Assembly (NCBI GenBank): GCA_944320495.1
Contig: CALUHR010000003.1
Span: forward strand, 124,001 to 188,000
Length of the DNA stretch: 64,000 nucleotides
From: Candidatus Methanomethylophilaceae archaeon
GTDB taxonomy: Archaea > Thermoplasmatota > Thermoplasmata > Methanomassiliicoccales > Methanomethylophilaceae
Direction of reading: 5' to 3'
Of the stretch, positions 1-8,366 are shown one piece after another (within the stretch, counting starts at the first letter, position 1; every line of letters begins with the position of its first letter). The notes beneath the pieces were generated by a model, which did not search any database, was not told the DNA's origin, and saw only the letters and a list, made by a program, of their open reading frames with translations. A program made the position numbers and the translations under genes.

Positions 1-857
1 TTTCCAGTGATGGCCTTGACGATGGGTCCCTCGTATCCGCAGTCCTTGTCGGGTCCGGTGGCACCGCACTCGGGGGCCACAAGGGTCCTGGCAGCGGAGA
101 TGGCACGGGTCACAGCGGAGAAGGTCCTCTGGACATCGTTGTCGAGGTATCCTCCAGCCATGAACATCGAGGTGTTGGCTCCGGAGCAGTTCGTGTCTCC
201 TCCAGCGACGACCTTGTTCTTCTTGCAGATGTCGACGAACTGGGACCAGACATACTCCATGTCGATGGATCCGAGGTATCCGACACCGAACAGGAAGGCG
301 ACAATGTCTCCGTTGGTGACAGCGAAGTCAGCGAGCTCTTTTCCGCCGAGGGTCTCGCAGCTCAGGACATCGGCACCGTTCTCGCAGGCGATCTCGGCGC
401 AGTTGAACAGAGCCTCGGGGTAGGCGTGCTTTCCGCCCATGCCAGGCCTGTATCCCTCCTCAGCCTCACGCTGGTCGGGGATGGTCTGCCTGACGGCGCA
501 GTTGATGCCGTACTCCTCGTAGTATTTCTCGCAGATGGCCTTCTGTCCCTCGACGACGGGGGTCGCCATCTTGGGGTTACCCATCTGGGAGACCCACTCG
601 GTCTCGAGCTGGACATCGGGGAATCCGACGGTGACAGCCCTGTTGAGGATGTCCTTGGAGATGTAGTCGACGTACTCCTTCCTGAGGGACTCGGGGTCCT
701 TCTCCTTTCCGGGCCTGGGTCCGTAGTTGATCTCAGGGATGACGCGGCCAGCTCCGACTTTCATTCCGAAGCCGTAGGAGATGGGGTATTTGGCGGTTCC
801 AAAGACCATCTCGTCCGCGTTGCTGTATGCCATCTTGGTGTATCTAGTTGCTGCCAT
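1..857 (-). CDS. mtaB: Methanol:corrinoid methyltransferase MtaB (C-terminus cut by window edge)
   Basis: Zinc enzyme that transfers the methyl group of methanol to the Co(I) corrinoid of MtaC, the first step of methanol-dependent methanogenesis in the cytoplasm. About 285 residues are present against roughly 460 in the family; the gene runs off the window start. Candidate zinc ligands known from the family are visible: a Glu in DVLSCETLGG, a Cys in GGDTNCSGAN and a Cys in APECGATG. The start ATG lies 5 bases after the mtaC stop, so the two are co-transcribed in the usual mtaC-mtaB order. No in-frame amber codon occurs, as expected because MtaB is not a pyrrolysine protein. Confidence 0.95.
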   Translation of the reverse strand, partial: MAATRYTKMAYSNADEMVFGTAKYPISYGFGMKVGAGRVIPEINYGPRPGKEKDPESLRKEYVDYISKDILNRAVTVGFPDVQLETEWVSQMGNPKMATPVVEGQKAICEKYYEEYGINCAVRQTIPDQREAEEGYRPGMGGKHAYPEALFNCAEIACENGADVLSCETLGGKELADFAVTNGDIVAFLFGVGYLGSIDMEYVWSQFVDICKKNKVVAGGDTNCSGANTSMFMAGGYLDNDVQRTFSAVTRAISAARTLVAPECGATGPDKDCGYEGPIVKAITG

Positions 858-862
858 TTTAA

Positions 863-1648
863 TCACTCCTCTCCACCGACGATCTGATCCCACTCGTCCC
901 TGACTCTCTTCCAGTCGTATCCGGCGAGGACCTTGTCCGCAATCGGCGGGGTCTGGGGAGCCTTCTCGGAGTAGATTCCAAGCGGGAAGGACTCGGCGAA
1001 GTCCCTGTTCACAGCGCCTCCGGCGGCCATGAAGGGGATGTTGACGCCATCGGCGACCAGTTTCTCGGCAGCCCTGGGGAAGGCGGTCATGGTGGTGGTC
1101 ATCAGAGCGGTTCCGGTAACCATCAGGGGCTTGACCTCCTCGACCTTGGCGACGACATCGACGACAGCGACGTCCTTACCCATGTCGATGACAGTGTATC
1201 CAGAGGACCTCAGCATGACAGCGGCGATGTTCTTTCCGATGTCGTGGGGGTCTCCCTCGGCAGCGTGCATGACGATGGTAGCTTTGGTCTCCCTTCCGCC
1301 GGGGATCTGCTTCTCGGCGATAGCGATTCCAATCTCCATGGTCTTGGCGGCCATCATGATCTCGGGCAGGTAGTAGATGTGCTCGGCGTACAGCTTGGCG
1401 ACGCACTCCATACCAACGACGAGTCCGTTGTTGATGATGTCAAGGGGCTGCTTGGAGGACAGAGCCTTGGTAGTGACCGGTCCGACTTCCTTGAACTTCA
1501 TGTAGAGGACGCACTCCGCAACCTCCTTAAGAACGGGGTCGGAAGGCAGCATCTTCTTGGCGACGGCCTCAGGGGTGGTCTCGTTCTGAGACTCAACGTC
1601 GTAGCGTTTGAGGATCTTAGCGAAGTCCACCTTCTTGTAGTCAATCAT
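863..1648 (-). CDS. mtaC: Methanol-specific corrinoid protein MtaC
   Basis: Carries the cobamide that accepts methyl from MtaB and passes it to the MtaA methyltransferase. The 261 residues show an N-terminal helical cap domain (about 1-120) and a Rossmann-like B12 domain with the corrinoid signature EGDPHDIGKN, whose His is the lower cobalt ligand, followed by TGTALMTTTM, which contacts the nucleotide tail. A strong Shine-Dalgarno (AGGAGG) precedes the ATG. It is the first gene of the leftward mtaCB operon, divergent from the GTPase/activase genes. Methyl-corrinoid proteins for other substrates share the fold, but pairing with MtaB makes the methanol assignment secure. Confidence 0.95.
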   Translation of the reverse strand: MIDYKKVDFAKILKRYDVESQNETTPEAVAKKMLPSDPVLKEVAECVLYMKFKEVGPVTTKALSSKQPLDIINNGLVVGMECVAKLYAEHIYYLPEIMMAAKTMEIGIAIAEKQIPGGRETKATIVMHAAEGDPHDIGKNIAAVMLRSSGYTVIDMGKDVAVVDVVAKVEEVKPLMVTGTALMTTTMTAFPRAAEKLVADGVNIPFMAAGGAVNRDFAESFPLGIYSEKAPQTPPIADKVLAGYDWKRVRDEWDQIVGGEE

Positions 1649-2154
1649 TCGTTTTCCTCCTATCGCCTTGTCCGGTGTTACCCGAACTCAGCAATACATC
1701 CAACCCATGGCGGTTATTTAACCCAAATCGAGGATGGATGTTTTGACCATAATTTATATACTACAAACAAAGATTTAAATAATAGTTTACATAACTTTCC
1801 TATTTTGAAGACGAATTCAATATTTTGTTTAAATATCATTATTTAAAGAATCTCGATTTATTTAAAAAGAAGATTTGATTATTTCTTTTAGGATTTTATT
1901 ATCAAATATTTCCTTTTGAGATAATATTGAGCCATCAATACAATGGATTCGGACGGACTACGGCACGGAGACTGATGCAAGAGCATACATCCAACCACCA
2001 TCCATCCAAGTTCCGTCCGAAGAAACCACTTTCCTACTCTATACAAAAAGTATATAGATGGTAGGATTGGGAAATCCATCCATCGCGATAAAGCCTCATT
2101 AAAAAAGGGAGTAAGATTGGAAACCGTTTTAATCAGAAAAACATCGGACCAATC
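1649..2154. promoter_or_regulatory. AT-rich divergent promoter region between mtaCB and the GTPase operon
   Basis: About 500 bases with no credible gene, much richer in A+T than its flanks. TATA-like boxes for the leftward mtaC promoter are read on the minus strand at about 1714-1725 (GTTAAATAAC) and 1751-1762 (AGTATATAAATT). On the plus strand there is TATA-like sequence around 2038-2058. The 12-mer ATACATCCAACC occurs twice in direct orientation (about 1691 and 1985) and related CCATCC runs are scattered between, so a regulator-binding role is possible. Strong expression of mtaCB from a long upstream region is typical of methanogens; the specific sites are inferred. Confidence 0.5.
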
Positions 2155-2742
2155 ATGTACGTATACATACTGGGCGGCTTCCTCGGAAGCGGGAAGACCA
2201 CCCTTCTCATGAAACTGGCATCCATGTACACCAAACGCGGCGAGAAGACCGCGCTCCTCGTGAACGAATCCGGGGAGATCGGTGTGGACGGGGCCACTCT
2301 GAAGGCACAGGGTTACGACGCCATCGAGCTGCCGAACGGATGCATCTGCTGCTCCCTCTCCGGTACCCTGCAGTCCGCCCTCAAGAACATCAAGAAGGAC
2401 ATCGACCCCGACATAATCATCATCGAGCCCACCGGACTCGCCCTCCCCCACAAGGTCAGGGAGCTCGTCAAGGTATCCATGATCGACCCGGACGACATCT
2501 TCATCATCGGAGTCGCCGACGTCCAGAGGTTCGACGACCTCGTCAAGAAGAAGGAGCAGTTCTTCAAGATGCAGATGTCCAACGCCGACTTCATCCTGAT
2601 CAACAAGAAGGACCTGGCCAGGCCCGGACAGATCGAGGAGGTCACCGGATGGCTCAACAAGGAGTTCCCCGGCAAGCCCGTGGAAGCCATCTCCGCCAAG
2701 ACCGACGAGAACATCGACAAGCTCTACGAGATGATGAGATGA
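2155..2742 (+). CDS. COG0523 (CobW/HypB-like) metal-chaperone GTPase
   Basis: A 195-residue SIMIBI GTPase of the COG0523 family, which delivers or inserts metal ions. Visible motifs are the P-loop GGFLGSGKTT (7-16), a switch region with EPTG, the metal-binding signature GCICC (about 62-66) and the guanine-specificity motif NKKD (about 143-146). It lacks the C-terminal CobW_C domain of longer relatives. Its stop overlaps the next start (ATGA) in a His-rich metal-binding gene, and a RamA-like activase follows, so it belongs to the methanol methyltransferase locus. Loading Zn into MtaB or handling Co for MtaC are plausible jobs, by inference from context only. Confidence 0.85.
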   Translation: MYVYILGGFLGSGKTTLLMKLASMYTKRGEKTALLVNESGEIGVDGATLKAQGYDAIELPNGCICCSLSGTLQSALKNIKKDIDPDIIIIEPTGLALPHKVRELVKVSMIDPDDIFIIGVADVQRFDDLVKKKEQFFKMQMSNADFILINKKDLARPGQIEEVTGWLNKEFPGKPVEAISAKTDENIDKLYEMMR

Positions 2743-3365
2743 GCGGACACGACGAGGAATGCCACTGCCACGATCACGACCATGAGCACGAGCACACCTC
2801 GCTCGACGACGCGAGCGGATGCGCGGTCGGGCTGCAGGGTAGCATCGTCGGCTGGAACGCCGATGCCGAGGCAAGGATGGCGAACGCCCTCCTGACCGTC
2901 GGGAAATGGGTCGCCCAGGAGTCCGGCTGCCTCCTCGGGCACATCAAGGCCGCCGTCGTCGACGAGAACGGCGCCGGCGTGACCCTGAACCTCACCGACC
3001 TCGACAACGGGGTCGAGCACCACGGTACCCTAGAGCCCATGGAGAAGGTGCGCTTCGCATTCATGTGCGCCGTCGTCGACGTCGACGAGCACGAGCTCAG
3101 GCACAGGATGTTCCACGCCATCGACGACACCGGCCTCGACTACGAGCTGGACGAGCACGTGGAATGCCACTGCCACGATCACGACCATGAGCATCACCAC
3201 CACGACGGGGAGTGCCACTGCCATGACCATGAGCACGAGCACGGACACGAGCACCATCATGATGGCGAGTGCCACTGCCACGATCACGATGACAAGGGCT
3301 GCTGCGAGCAGAAGCCCGCGAAGGAGGAGAAGAAATCCTTCTGGAGCAAACTCAGGAGGAAGTGA
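2739..3365 (+). CDS. His/Cys-rich metal-binding protein with ECHCHDHDHEH repeats
   Basis: A 208-residue protein not recognised as a named family. One His/Asp/Glu/Cys-rich segment lies near the N-terminus (ECHCHDHDHEHEH, about 7-19). Three related blocks (ECHCHDH followed by H/E/D runs) fill about 145-195, then a Cys pair and a Lys-rich tail. The middle (about 25-140) is a normal acidic globular domain of unknown type. Such tracts bind Zn, Ni or Co. Translation is coupled to the COG0523 GTPase by an ATGA overlap, which suggests a metal store or chaperone for that GTPase. No signal peptide is visible, so it is probably cytoplasmic. Confidence 0.8.
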   Translation: MSGHDEECHCHDHDHEHEHTSLDDASGCAVGLQGSIVGWNADAEARMANALLTVGKWVAQESGCLLGHIKAAVVDENGAGVTLNLTDLDNGVEHHGTLEPMEKVRFAFMCAVVDVDEHELRHRMFHAIDDTGLDYELDEHVECHCHDHDHEHHHHDGECHCHDHEHEHGHEHHHDGECHCHDHDDKGCCEQKPAKEEKKSFWSKLRRK

Positions 3366-3411
3366 GCCCTCGGGACACGTCTTCCGAACCAAACCTTAGG
3401 AGGAAAATAGA

Positions 3412-5028
3412 ATGGCTTATGGAATATCGATTGACATCGGCACCAGCGGGAGCAGGGCGCACGCGGTCGACCTGGACAGCGGGAAGATCCTGTCCACCTC
3501 GGTCACCGAGTGCCACCCCCTCCCCGGCGCGAACATCATGGACCATCTCACGTTCTGCATCAACGTGGGGACCGAGGTGGCCCACAAGATCCTCATCGAC
3601 ACCGAGAACAAACTGATCAAGACCCTCGGCATCGACCTCAAACAGGTCGAGAAGGTCAGCATCTGCGGTAACCCCATCCAGCTCTCCCTGTTCCAGGGAA
3701 TCCCCGTGGACGACCTCGCCTTCGCCGGCGAGAACGCCCACAAGGCCAGAGGCATCACCGCGCAGAAGAGGGATGCGGGAGTGTTCTCCGCGGTCGACGT
3801 CGGACTCGAGGTCAAGGACGGCTGCGAGCTCTACGTCCCCCCTGCGATCAGGCACGAGATCGGGGCCGACGCACTCGCCATGATGTACAAGAGCGGATTC
3901 CTCGAGGACAAGCGCAACTGCCTCGTCACCGACTACGGAACCAACGCCGAGATGGCCCTGAAGATCGGGGACGACATCTATACGGGGTCCGCCGCGGCCG
4001 GACCCGCCATGGAGGGACAGTCCATCCAGTGCGGGATGCTCGCCGGACCCGGAGCCATCTCCGACCTGACCTACGACTTCCAGTGGGTCTGCCAGGTCCT
4101 GGACGACGACATCATCCCCAAGGAAGGGGACAAGGTCGACTTCGGCCTCGAGACTGTCATCCCCAACGGACCCATGCACGGCAAGGCCACCGGAATCACC
4201 GGAACCGGTGTCATCGCGGCCGTCGCGGCCGCCCTCGACCAGCACCTCTGGAGGAAGGGCAAGCTCACCACCAGCGACGGTAAGCTCCACCTCCAGGACG
4301 GCGTCTACATCGACTCCCACGACATCTCCGAGGCCATGAAGGCCATCGGAGCCATGCGCGCCGGGCACTTCACACTGCTCGAGCACGCCGGTATCAAGTT
4401 CGACGAGATGAGGGTCATGTACATGGCCGGAGCATCCGGAACCTACGTCGACGCCGTCAAGGCCAGGGACGTCGGTCTCCTCCCGCCCTCCTGCGACACG
4501 ATCTACCAGTGGGGCAACACCTCGCTCGCCATGGCCACGGACATCCTCAAGGACCCCGAGCTCCTCGACAAGCTCCAGGACATCGCCAACGGAATCAGGG
4601 CCAACCACATCATGTTCGCCGGCGACAAGATTTTCGAGCAGATCTACACCCAGGAGCTGGCCGTCTGCGACGAGGGCATGCCCATGGACATGTACAACCA
4701 GAATAACGCCATCTACGGCATCCAGGCGCTGCCCAAGCCCAGGGGGACCCCCGAGGTCCACCGCATGGTCCAGCGTGACATCCCAGATCTCGGAGAGCGC
4801 GGACTGTACATCCTCCACGACATCGGCACCGAGCTCCGCGGCCACATGGAGGGCTGCACCGGATGCAAGAAGTGCGAGAGGGAGTGCCCCGAGAACGCGC
4901 TCAAGGTCACCGACGACAAGGAGATCATCGTCCAGACCAAGAACTGCCTGGGTACCGCCTGCTACAGGTGCCAGTTCTCCTGCCCGAGCAAGGTCTACAA
5001 GTACGACAACCTCAAGCTGACCTTCTGA
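3412..5028 (+). CDS. RamA-type reductive activase of corrinoid methyltransferase proteins
   Basis: ATP-dependent iron-sulfur protein that reduces inactive Co(II) corrinoid back to Co(I) so that methyl transfer can resume. The 538 residues contain an ASKHA-type nucleotide-binding region (N-terminal GISIDIGTSGSRAHAVD and the DUF4445-like central part) and a C-terminal ferredoxin domain. That domain has one classic cluster motif (CTGCKKCERECP, about 482-493) and a second set of cysteines (CLGTACYRCQFSCP). A clear AGGAGG precedes the start. Placement beside mtaCB suggests it activates MtaC, a role played by MAP or RamA-like proteins in other methanogens. The substrate is inferred from neighbourhood. 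Confidence 0.9.
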   Translation: MAYGISIDIGTSGSRAHAVDLDSGKILSTSVTECHPLPGANIMDHLTFCINVGTEVAHKILIDTENKLIKTLGIDLKQVEKVSICGNPIQLSLFQGIPVDDLAFAGENAHKARGITAQKRDAGVFSAVDVGLEVKDGCELYVPPAIRHEIGADALAMMYKSGFLEDKRNCLVTDYGTNAEMALKIGDDIYTGSAAAGPAMEGQSIQCGMLAGPGAISDLTYDFQWVCQVLDDDIIPKEGDKVDFGLETVIPNGPMHGKATGITGTGVIAAVAAALDQHLWRKGKLTTSDGKLHLQDGVYIDSHDISEAMKAIGAMRAGHFTLLEHAGIKFDEMRVMYMAGASGTYVDAVKARDVGLLPPSCDTIYQWGNTSLAMATDILKDPELLDKLQDIANGIRANHIMFAGDKIFEQIYTQELAVCDEGMPMDMYNQNNAIYGIQALPKPRGTPEVHRMVQRDIPDLGERGLYILHDIGTELRGHMEGCTGCKKCERECPENALKVTDDKEIIVQTKNCLGTACYRCQFSCPSKVYKYDNLKLTF

Positions 5029-5045
5029 GGTCGCATTGAGAAACA

Positions 5046-5072
5046 GGGCCTCCGGGCCCGTCTTCCTTTATT
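5046..5072 (+). terminator. Terminator after the RamA-like gene
   Basis: A GGGCC/GGCCC stem-loop is followed by a T-rich run (TCTTCCTTTATTAT) starting about 20 bases after the stop codon. Confidence 0.6.
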
Positions 5073-5138
5073 ATAATATTCAAGAATCGACAGGGACCCA
5101 TGGCGCGTGTGTCCCCCTGACATCACGGATAGAAGGAG

Positions 5139-5164
5139 CCCCGCCGTCCCAAAGACGGCAGGGG
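5139..5164 (-). terminator. Hairpin downstream of the leftward ABC operon
   Basis: CCCC-GCCGTC pairs with GACGGC-A-GGGG around a CCAAA loop. It lies 46 bases beyond the stop of the ATPase gene and could end leftward transcription. Confidence 0.5.
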
Positions 5165-5209
5165 TAAAATCGTTTGGACCCCTCGCGTTGATCGGGAGGG
5201 GCGGGAGCC

Positions 5210-6055
5210 TCACTCCAGGACGTTCTCCTTCTCCAGCTCTTCGAGGATCCTCTTGCGGAGCGCGGTGAACTCGGGGGAGGCGCGGTCCCTGGGACGGGGC
5301 CAGCCGATCTCCACGACCTCCTTGATGGTAGCCGGGCGCTTGGTCAGGATGACGATCCTGTCCGACAGGTAGACCGCCTCGTCGACCGAGTGGGTGATGA
5401 AGATGATCGTCTGATCGGTCTTGTCCAGGATCTTCAGCAGGCCGGCCTGCATCAGGTTCCTGGTCTGGGCATCGAGAGCGCCGAACGGCTCATCCATCAG
5501 GATGACGTCGGGGTTTGTGACCATCGCCCTTGCGATGGCGACGCGCTGCTTCATCCCTCCTGAGAGCTCGTGTACCCTGTGGTCGGCGAACTTCTCCAGA
5601 CCGACGATCTTCAGGTACTTCTCGGCGCGCTCGCGGCGCTCCTCCTTGGGCATGCCGGCGATCTCGAGGCCGAACTCTACGTTCTTCCTGACGGATCTCC
5701 AGGGGAACAGGGCGAAGTCCTGGAAGACCATGCCCCTGTCCGAACCTGGTCCGGTGCACTCGCGGTCCCCGATCAGGATCTTCCCCGAGGACGGGGGGAT
5801 CAGGCCCGCCAGCATCCTCAGTATGGTCGTCTTCCCGCATCCGGAGGGGCCGACGATCGTTATGAGCTCGCCCTTGCGGATATCGAGGGAGAAGTCCTCC
5901 AGGACCACAGTCTCGGAATCCTCGGTGACGTACGTCTTGCTCAGATTCCGAATGTGAATCTGGTCCTCCCCCTCCTTGATCTCCTCGGAGGGCACGAAGG
6001 TGTCGCTCTCCACTGCTGTGCCGGCGGTTACACCGGGTTCGATCTCCTCAGACAT
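5210..6055 (-). CDS. ABC transporter ATPase, nitrate/sulfonate/taurine family
   Basis: Cytoplasmic ATPase of a SsuB/TauB-like importer, 281 residues. Visible are Walker A GPSGCGKTT, the Q-loop, the ABC signature LSGGMKQR and Walker B VILMDEPFGALD. The first 30 residues are an acidic extension ahead of the conserved domain. Its start overlaps the end of the permease gene by 8 bases, and it is the last gene of a leftward operon of binding protein, permease and ATPase. The substrate cannot be fixed from sequence; sulfonates, nitrate, cyanate and pyrimidine-like compounds are all used by family members. Confidence 0.92.
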   Translation of the reverse strand: MSEEIEPGVTAGTAVESDTFVPSEEIKEGEDQIHIRNLSKTYVTEDSETVVLEDFSLDIRKGELITIVGPSGCGKTTILRMLAGLIPPSSGKILIGDRECTGPGSDRGMVFQDFALFPWRSVRKNVEFGLEIAGMPKEERRERAEKYLKIVGLEKFADHRVHELSGGMKQRVAIARAMVTNPDVILMDEPFGALDAQTRNLMQAGLLKILDKTDQTIIFITHSVDEAVYLSDRIVILTKRPATIKEVVEIGWPRPRDRASPEFTALRKRILEELEKENVLE

Positions 6056-6872
6056 TGGACATCCCCATCCTCTTCGTAATGATCTTGTGGACGTACTCCG
6101 CGAGGCCCGTGGTGAGTATACCCAGTATCGCGATGATCACGATCGCCGCGAAGGCGTTGGGCCACAGGCCGTTGGTCGCCATGGTCGAGAGGTAGTATCC
6201 GATTCCTCCCAGCTGAGGCGCGTAGAGCTCCGCGGCCACGATACACATCCATCCTACCCCGAGACCGACCTTGACACCGTTCATCAGGTACGGGATGGCG
6301 CTCGGGACCATAACCTTGTAGAACACCTGGACCGACGACGCCCCCATCGTCCTGGCGGCGTCCATCAGGTTGGGATCGATCTTCTGCACACCGAACACCA
6401 CGTTCGTGAGCACCGGGAAGAATATGCCGATGAACACGACGAGTATGGGTCCGATGGTGTAGTCGATGGCCAGGATGAATATGGGCGCCCATGCGATCGG
6501 GGCGATAGGCCTCAGGACCTCAATTACCGGGTTGGCGAACTCCCTCACGGTCTTCGAATATCCTATGATGAGACCGAGGGGAACGGCCACGACGAGGGCC
6601 AGGAGGAATCCCAGCAGGAACGTCTTGAGACTCGATCCGATGTACTGCCAGACCGTGCGTCCGCTGGTGACCGAATCGCCGTTGACCACGAGGTCGACCA
6701 GGGCGTTCCACGTCTCCAGCGGGGTCGGGATGGCTGTCGAGTTCAGGAGGAGGGACACGTCCCACCAGGCGAACACGAAGCACACCAGCGACGTGATGGC
6801 TATCACTGCGGTCCTGAACCAGCGATGGTAGCGGTTGTTCTCATCGTAGGTCCAGTTCAATATGGTCGCCAT
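6048..6872 (-). CDS. ABC transporter permease, SsuC/TauC-like
   Basis: Integral membrane permease of the BPD_transp_1 fold, 274 residues with about six transmembrane helices. The EAA-type coupling loop that contacts the ATPase is recognisable (DAARTMGASSVQVFYKVMVP, about 157-176). It begins 10 bases after the binding-protein stop and overlaps the ATPase start, so the three are one operon. Family membership follows from the loop, the length and the SsuB-like partner; the transported compound is unknown. Confidence 0.9.
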   Translation of the reverse strand: MATILNWTYDENNRYHRWFRTAVIAITSLVCFVFAWWDVSLLLNSTAIPTPLETWNALVDLVVNGDSVTSGRTVWQYIGSSLKTFLLGFLLALVVAVPLGLIIGYSKTVREFANPVIEVLRPIAPIAWAPIFILAIDYTIGPILVVFIGIFFPVLTNVVFGVQKIDPNLMDAARTMGASSVQVFYKVMVPSAIPYLMNGVKVGLGVGWMCIVAAELYAPQLGGIGYYLSTMATNGLWPNAFAAIVIIAILGILTTGLAEYVHKIITKRMGMSNV

Positions 6873-6882
6873 TATGCCACCT

Positions 6883-8133
6883 TCAGCTCGGGATCAGGGA
6901 ACCGTTGATGACAGCGGTCGTTATGGGTGGGGCTCCGACGAATCCGAACACGACCTCTCCGTTCTGCAGGGAGGTCGCCACGCCGCCGCCGTTGGAGGCG
7001 CTGCTGACCTCGACGTTGATGCCGTACTCCTCGTAGAATCCCTTCTCTATGCCAAGGTGGATGGCGATCTGGTGGATATCTCCGGCGATGACTCCGACCC
7101 TGACGGTGGACATCGAGTACCCGGACTCACTCTTCTCGTAGTCCAAGGCCTTGGCGAGATATCCGCCATTGACGTACCTCTGCGCGAACTCGTACGTGTC
7201 GCTGAATCCCTGCCTCTCGACGGAACCGGCGAGTCCGAGGTTGTCTACGAGATCCGCCACGGCGTCCTCGAGGCTGGCAAGGGGCTTGTCCGCGGTGTCC
7301 CCGAGGGACGCGTCGTTCCCGTACACGTAGTTCACGGAATCCAGGGACGCCTCGATGACGGCGCGGTTGGAGATCCCGGTCCTGTCCATGGCGAGCTGCA
7401 CCAGCTCGGCGTACTCCTCGGAGGACTTGTCGGCGATGGCGTTGTTGACCCAGTCGACGGACTTGATGTATCCGGCGAGGAACCTGACGGTTATGTCGGA
7501 GTTGGAGGTTATGAACTCATGGGAAGCGCCGATGACGCAGCAGGTGTGTCCGGGGTCGTAGTCGGCGGAGGTCATGAGGGACACGCATGGACGGACGGTG
7601 CTCTCGAGCATCGCCTGGTACTGGGGCTGCCAGATGATCCCTCCGTCGAGCTGGGGGGAGTTCTCGAAGGCCGCGGCGTTGGTGATGCTGTCGTTGTAAT
7701 AGACGATGCCGCATCCCGGGGAGGTGTTGGCCCCGGTGGTGTACAGCATGAAACGGAGGCCCATGCTCTCGACTATGCTCTTCAGTTGAACGTGTTGGAT
7801 GGTCGTCGGTCCGGGGGTGCCGAAGATCTTGCCCTCCCAGAAATCAGGATGGTACGTGATCGTGCCGTCCTCGCCGATCAGCGGGGTCCCGTCGCTGTCG
7901 ACATCGATGAAGTCGCTTGCGCTGTACTTGTCGTCGATATAGATTCCAGACCCTTCCGTGTTGACACGGGCTATGAGGTTGATCTCCTTGTCATCGTTAT
8001 CCTGATTGTAGAACATGACCAGGATGGAAGAGGAGAGCAGGAACGCGACCACGATGGCCGCAGTGAGTACTACCTTCTTGTCCAGGGTATCCTCCTTCTG
8101 GAAGTAAACAAACGTTGTTTGATATTTAACCAT
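6883..8133 (-). CDS. Membrane-anchored NMT1/SsuA-type binding protein, apparently circularly permuted
   Basis: Substrate-binding protein of the adjacent importer. A hydrophobic anchor spans about residues 20-44. The order of family segments is unusual. Residues from about 52 start with ARVNTEGSGI, which in ordinary family members follows the first lobe half. The usual N-terminal segment (VRVGVIAGDIHQIAIHLGIE, then ENGEVVFG-like and VGAPP motifs) sits at the very end, about 341-416. The protein stops at NGSLI, exactly where the N-terminal part would join. Start choice: a TATA-like box (GGTTAAATATC, about 8121-8131) overlaps the first ATG, while AGGAGG at 8091-8096 sits 5 bases before a CTG codon at 8085. 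The working start may therefore be CTG. Confidence 0.85.
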   Translation of the reverse strand: MVKYQTTFVYFQKEDTLDKKVVLTAAIVVAFLLSSSILVMFYNQDNDDKEINLIARVNTEGSGIYIDDKYSASDFIDVDSDGTPLIGEDGTITYHPDFWEGKIFGTPGPTTIQHVQLKSIVESMGLRFMLYTTGANTSPGCGIVYYNDSITNAAAFENSPQLDGGIIWQPQYQAMLESTVRPCVSLMTSADYDPGHTCCVIGASHEFITSNSDITVRFLAGYIKSVDWVNNAIADKSSEEYAELVQLAMDRTGISNRAVIEASLDSVNYVYGNDASLGDTADKPLASLEDAVADLVDNLGLAGSVERQGFSDTYEFAQRYVNGGYLAKALDYEKSESGYSMSTVRVGVIAGDIHQIAIHLGIEKGFYEEYGINVEVSSASNGGGVATSLQNGEVVFGFVGAPPITTAVINGSLIPS

Positions 8134-8337
8134 TAGAGGAATTGATTTTACAATCAGGATAATTCAATATTCGTGATGTCCCCTTCCGATTGAACATCCA
8201 GAGGTGATCGGATGTGGACGGGGACATCGGCATGAGGTCCGGGAGATATGACCGCATTCCGCGTGCGATTCCTGATTGGGTGAAATCCGGATGTGGATAA
8301 CGGTCGGGATGACAGGAACTTGTGGAAGCTGTATGAC

Positions 8338-8353
8338 GGGGCCTTACGGCCCC
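8338..8353 (-). terminator. Terminator after the SpeD-like gene
   Basis: GGGGCC-TTAC-GGCCCC stem-loop 14 bases beyond the leftward stop codon. Between 8134 and 8337 I see only promoter sequence for the leftward binding-protein gene and no reading frame of interest. Confidence 0.6.
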
Positions 8354-8366
8354 TGTTTCAGCGGGA

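Noticed and set aside
1649-2154. Possible small genes in the mta divergent region
   Set aside because: Frames are short, AT-driven and lack ribosome sites; better read as promoter DNA.
2739-3365. His/Cys repeats considered a low-complexity sequencing artefact
   Set aside because: The repeats keep frame, are interrupted by a normal domain, and translation is coupled to a metal GTPase.
3352-4845. A 497-codon leftward frame opposite the RamA-like gene
   Set aside because: Val/Gly/Asp-rich shadow sequence without any domain; the sense strand has two clear domains.
5139-5164. Hairpin considered as part of a CRISPR-like repeat
   Set aside because: It occurs once; no regularly spaced repeats were seen anywhere in the window.
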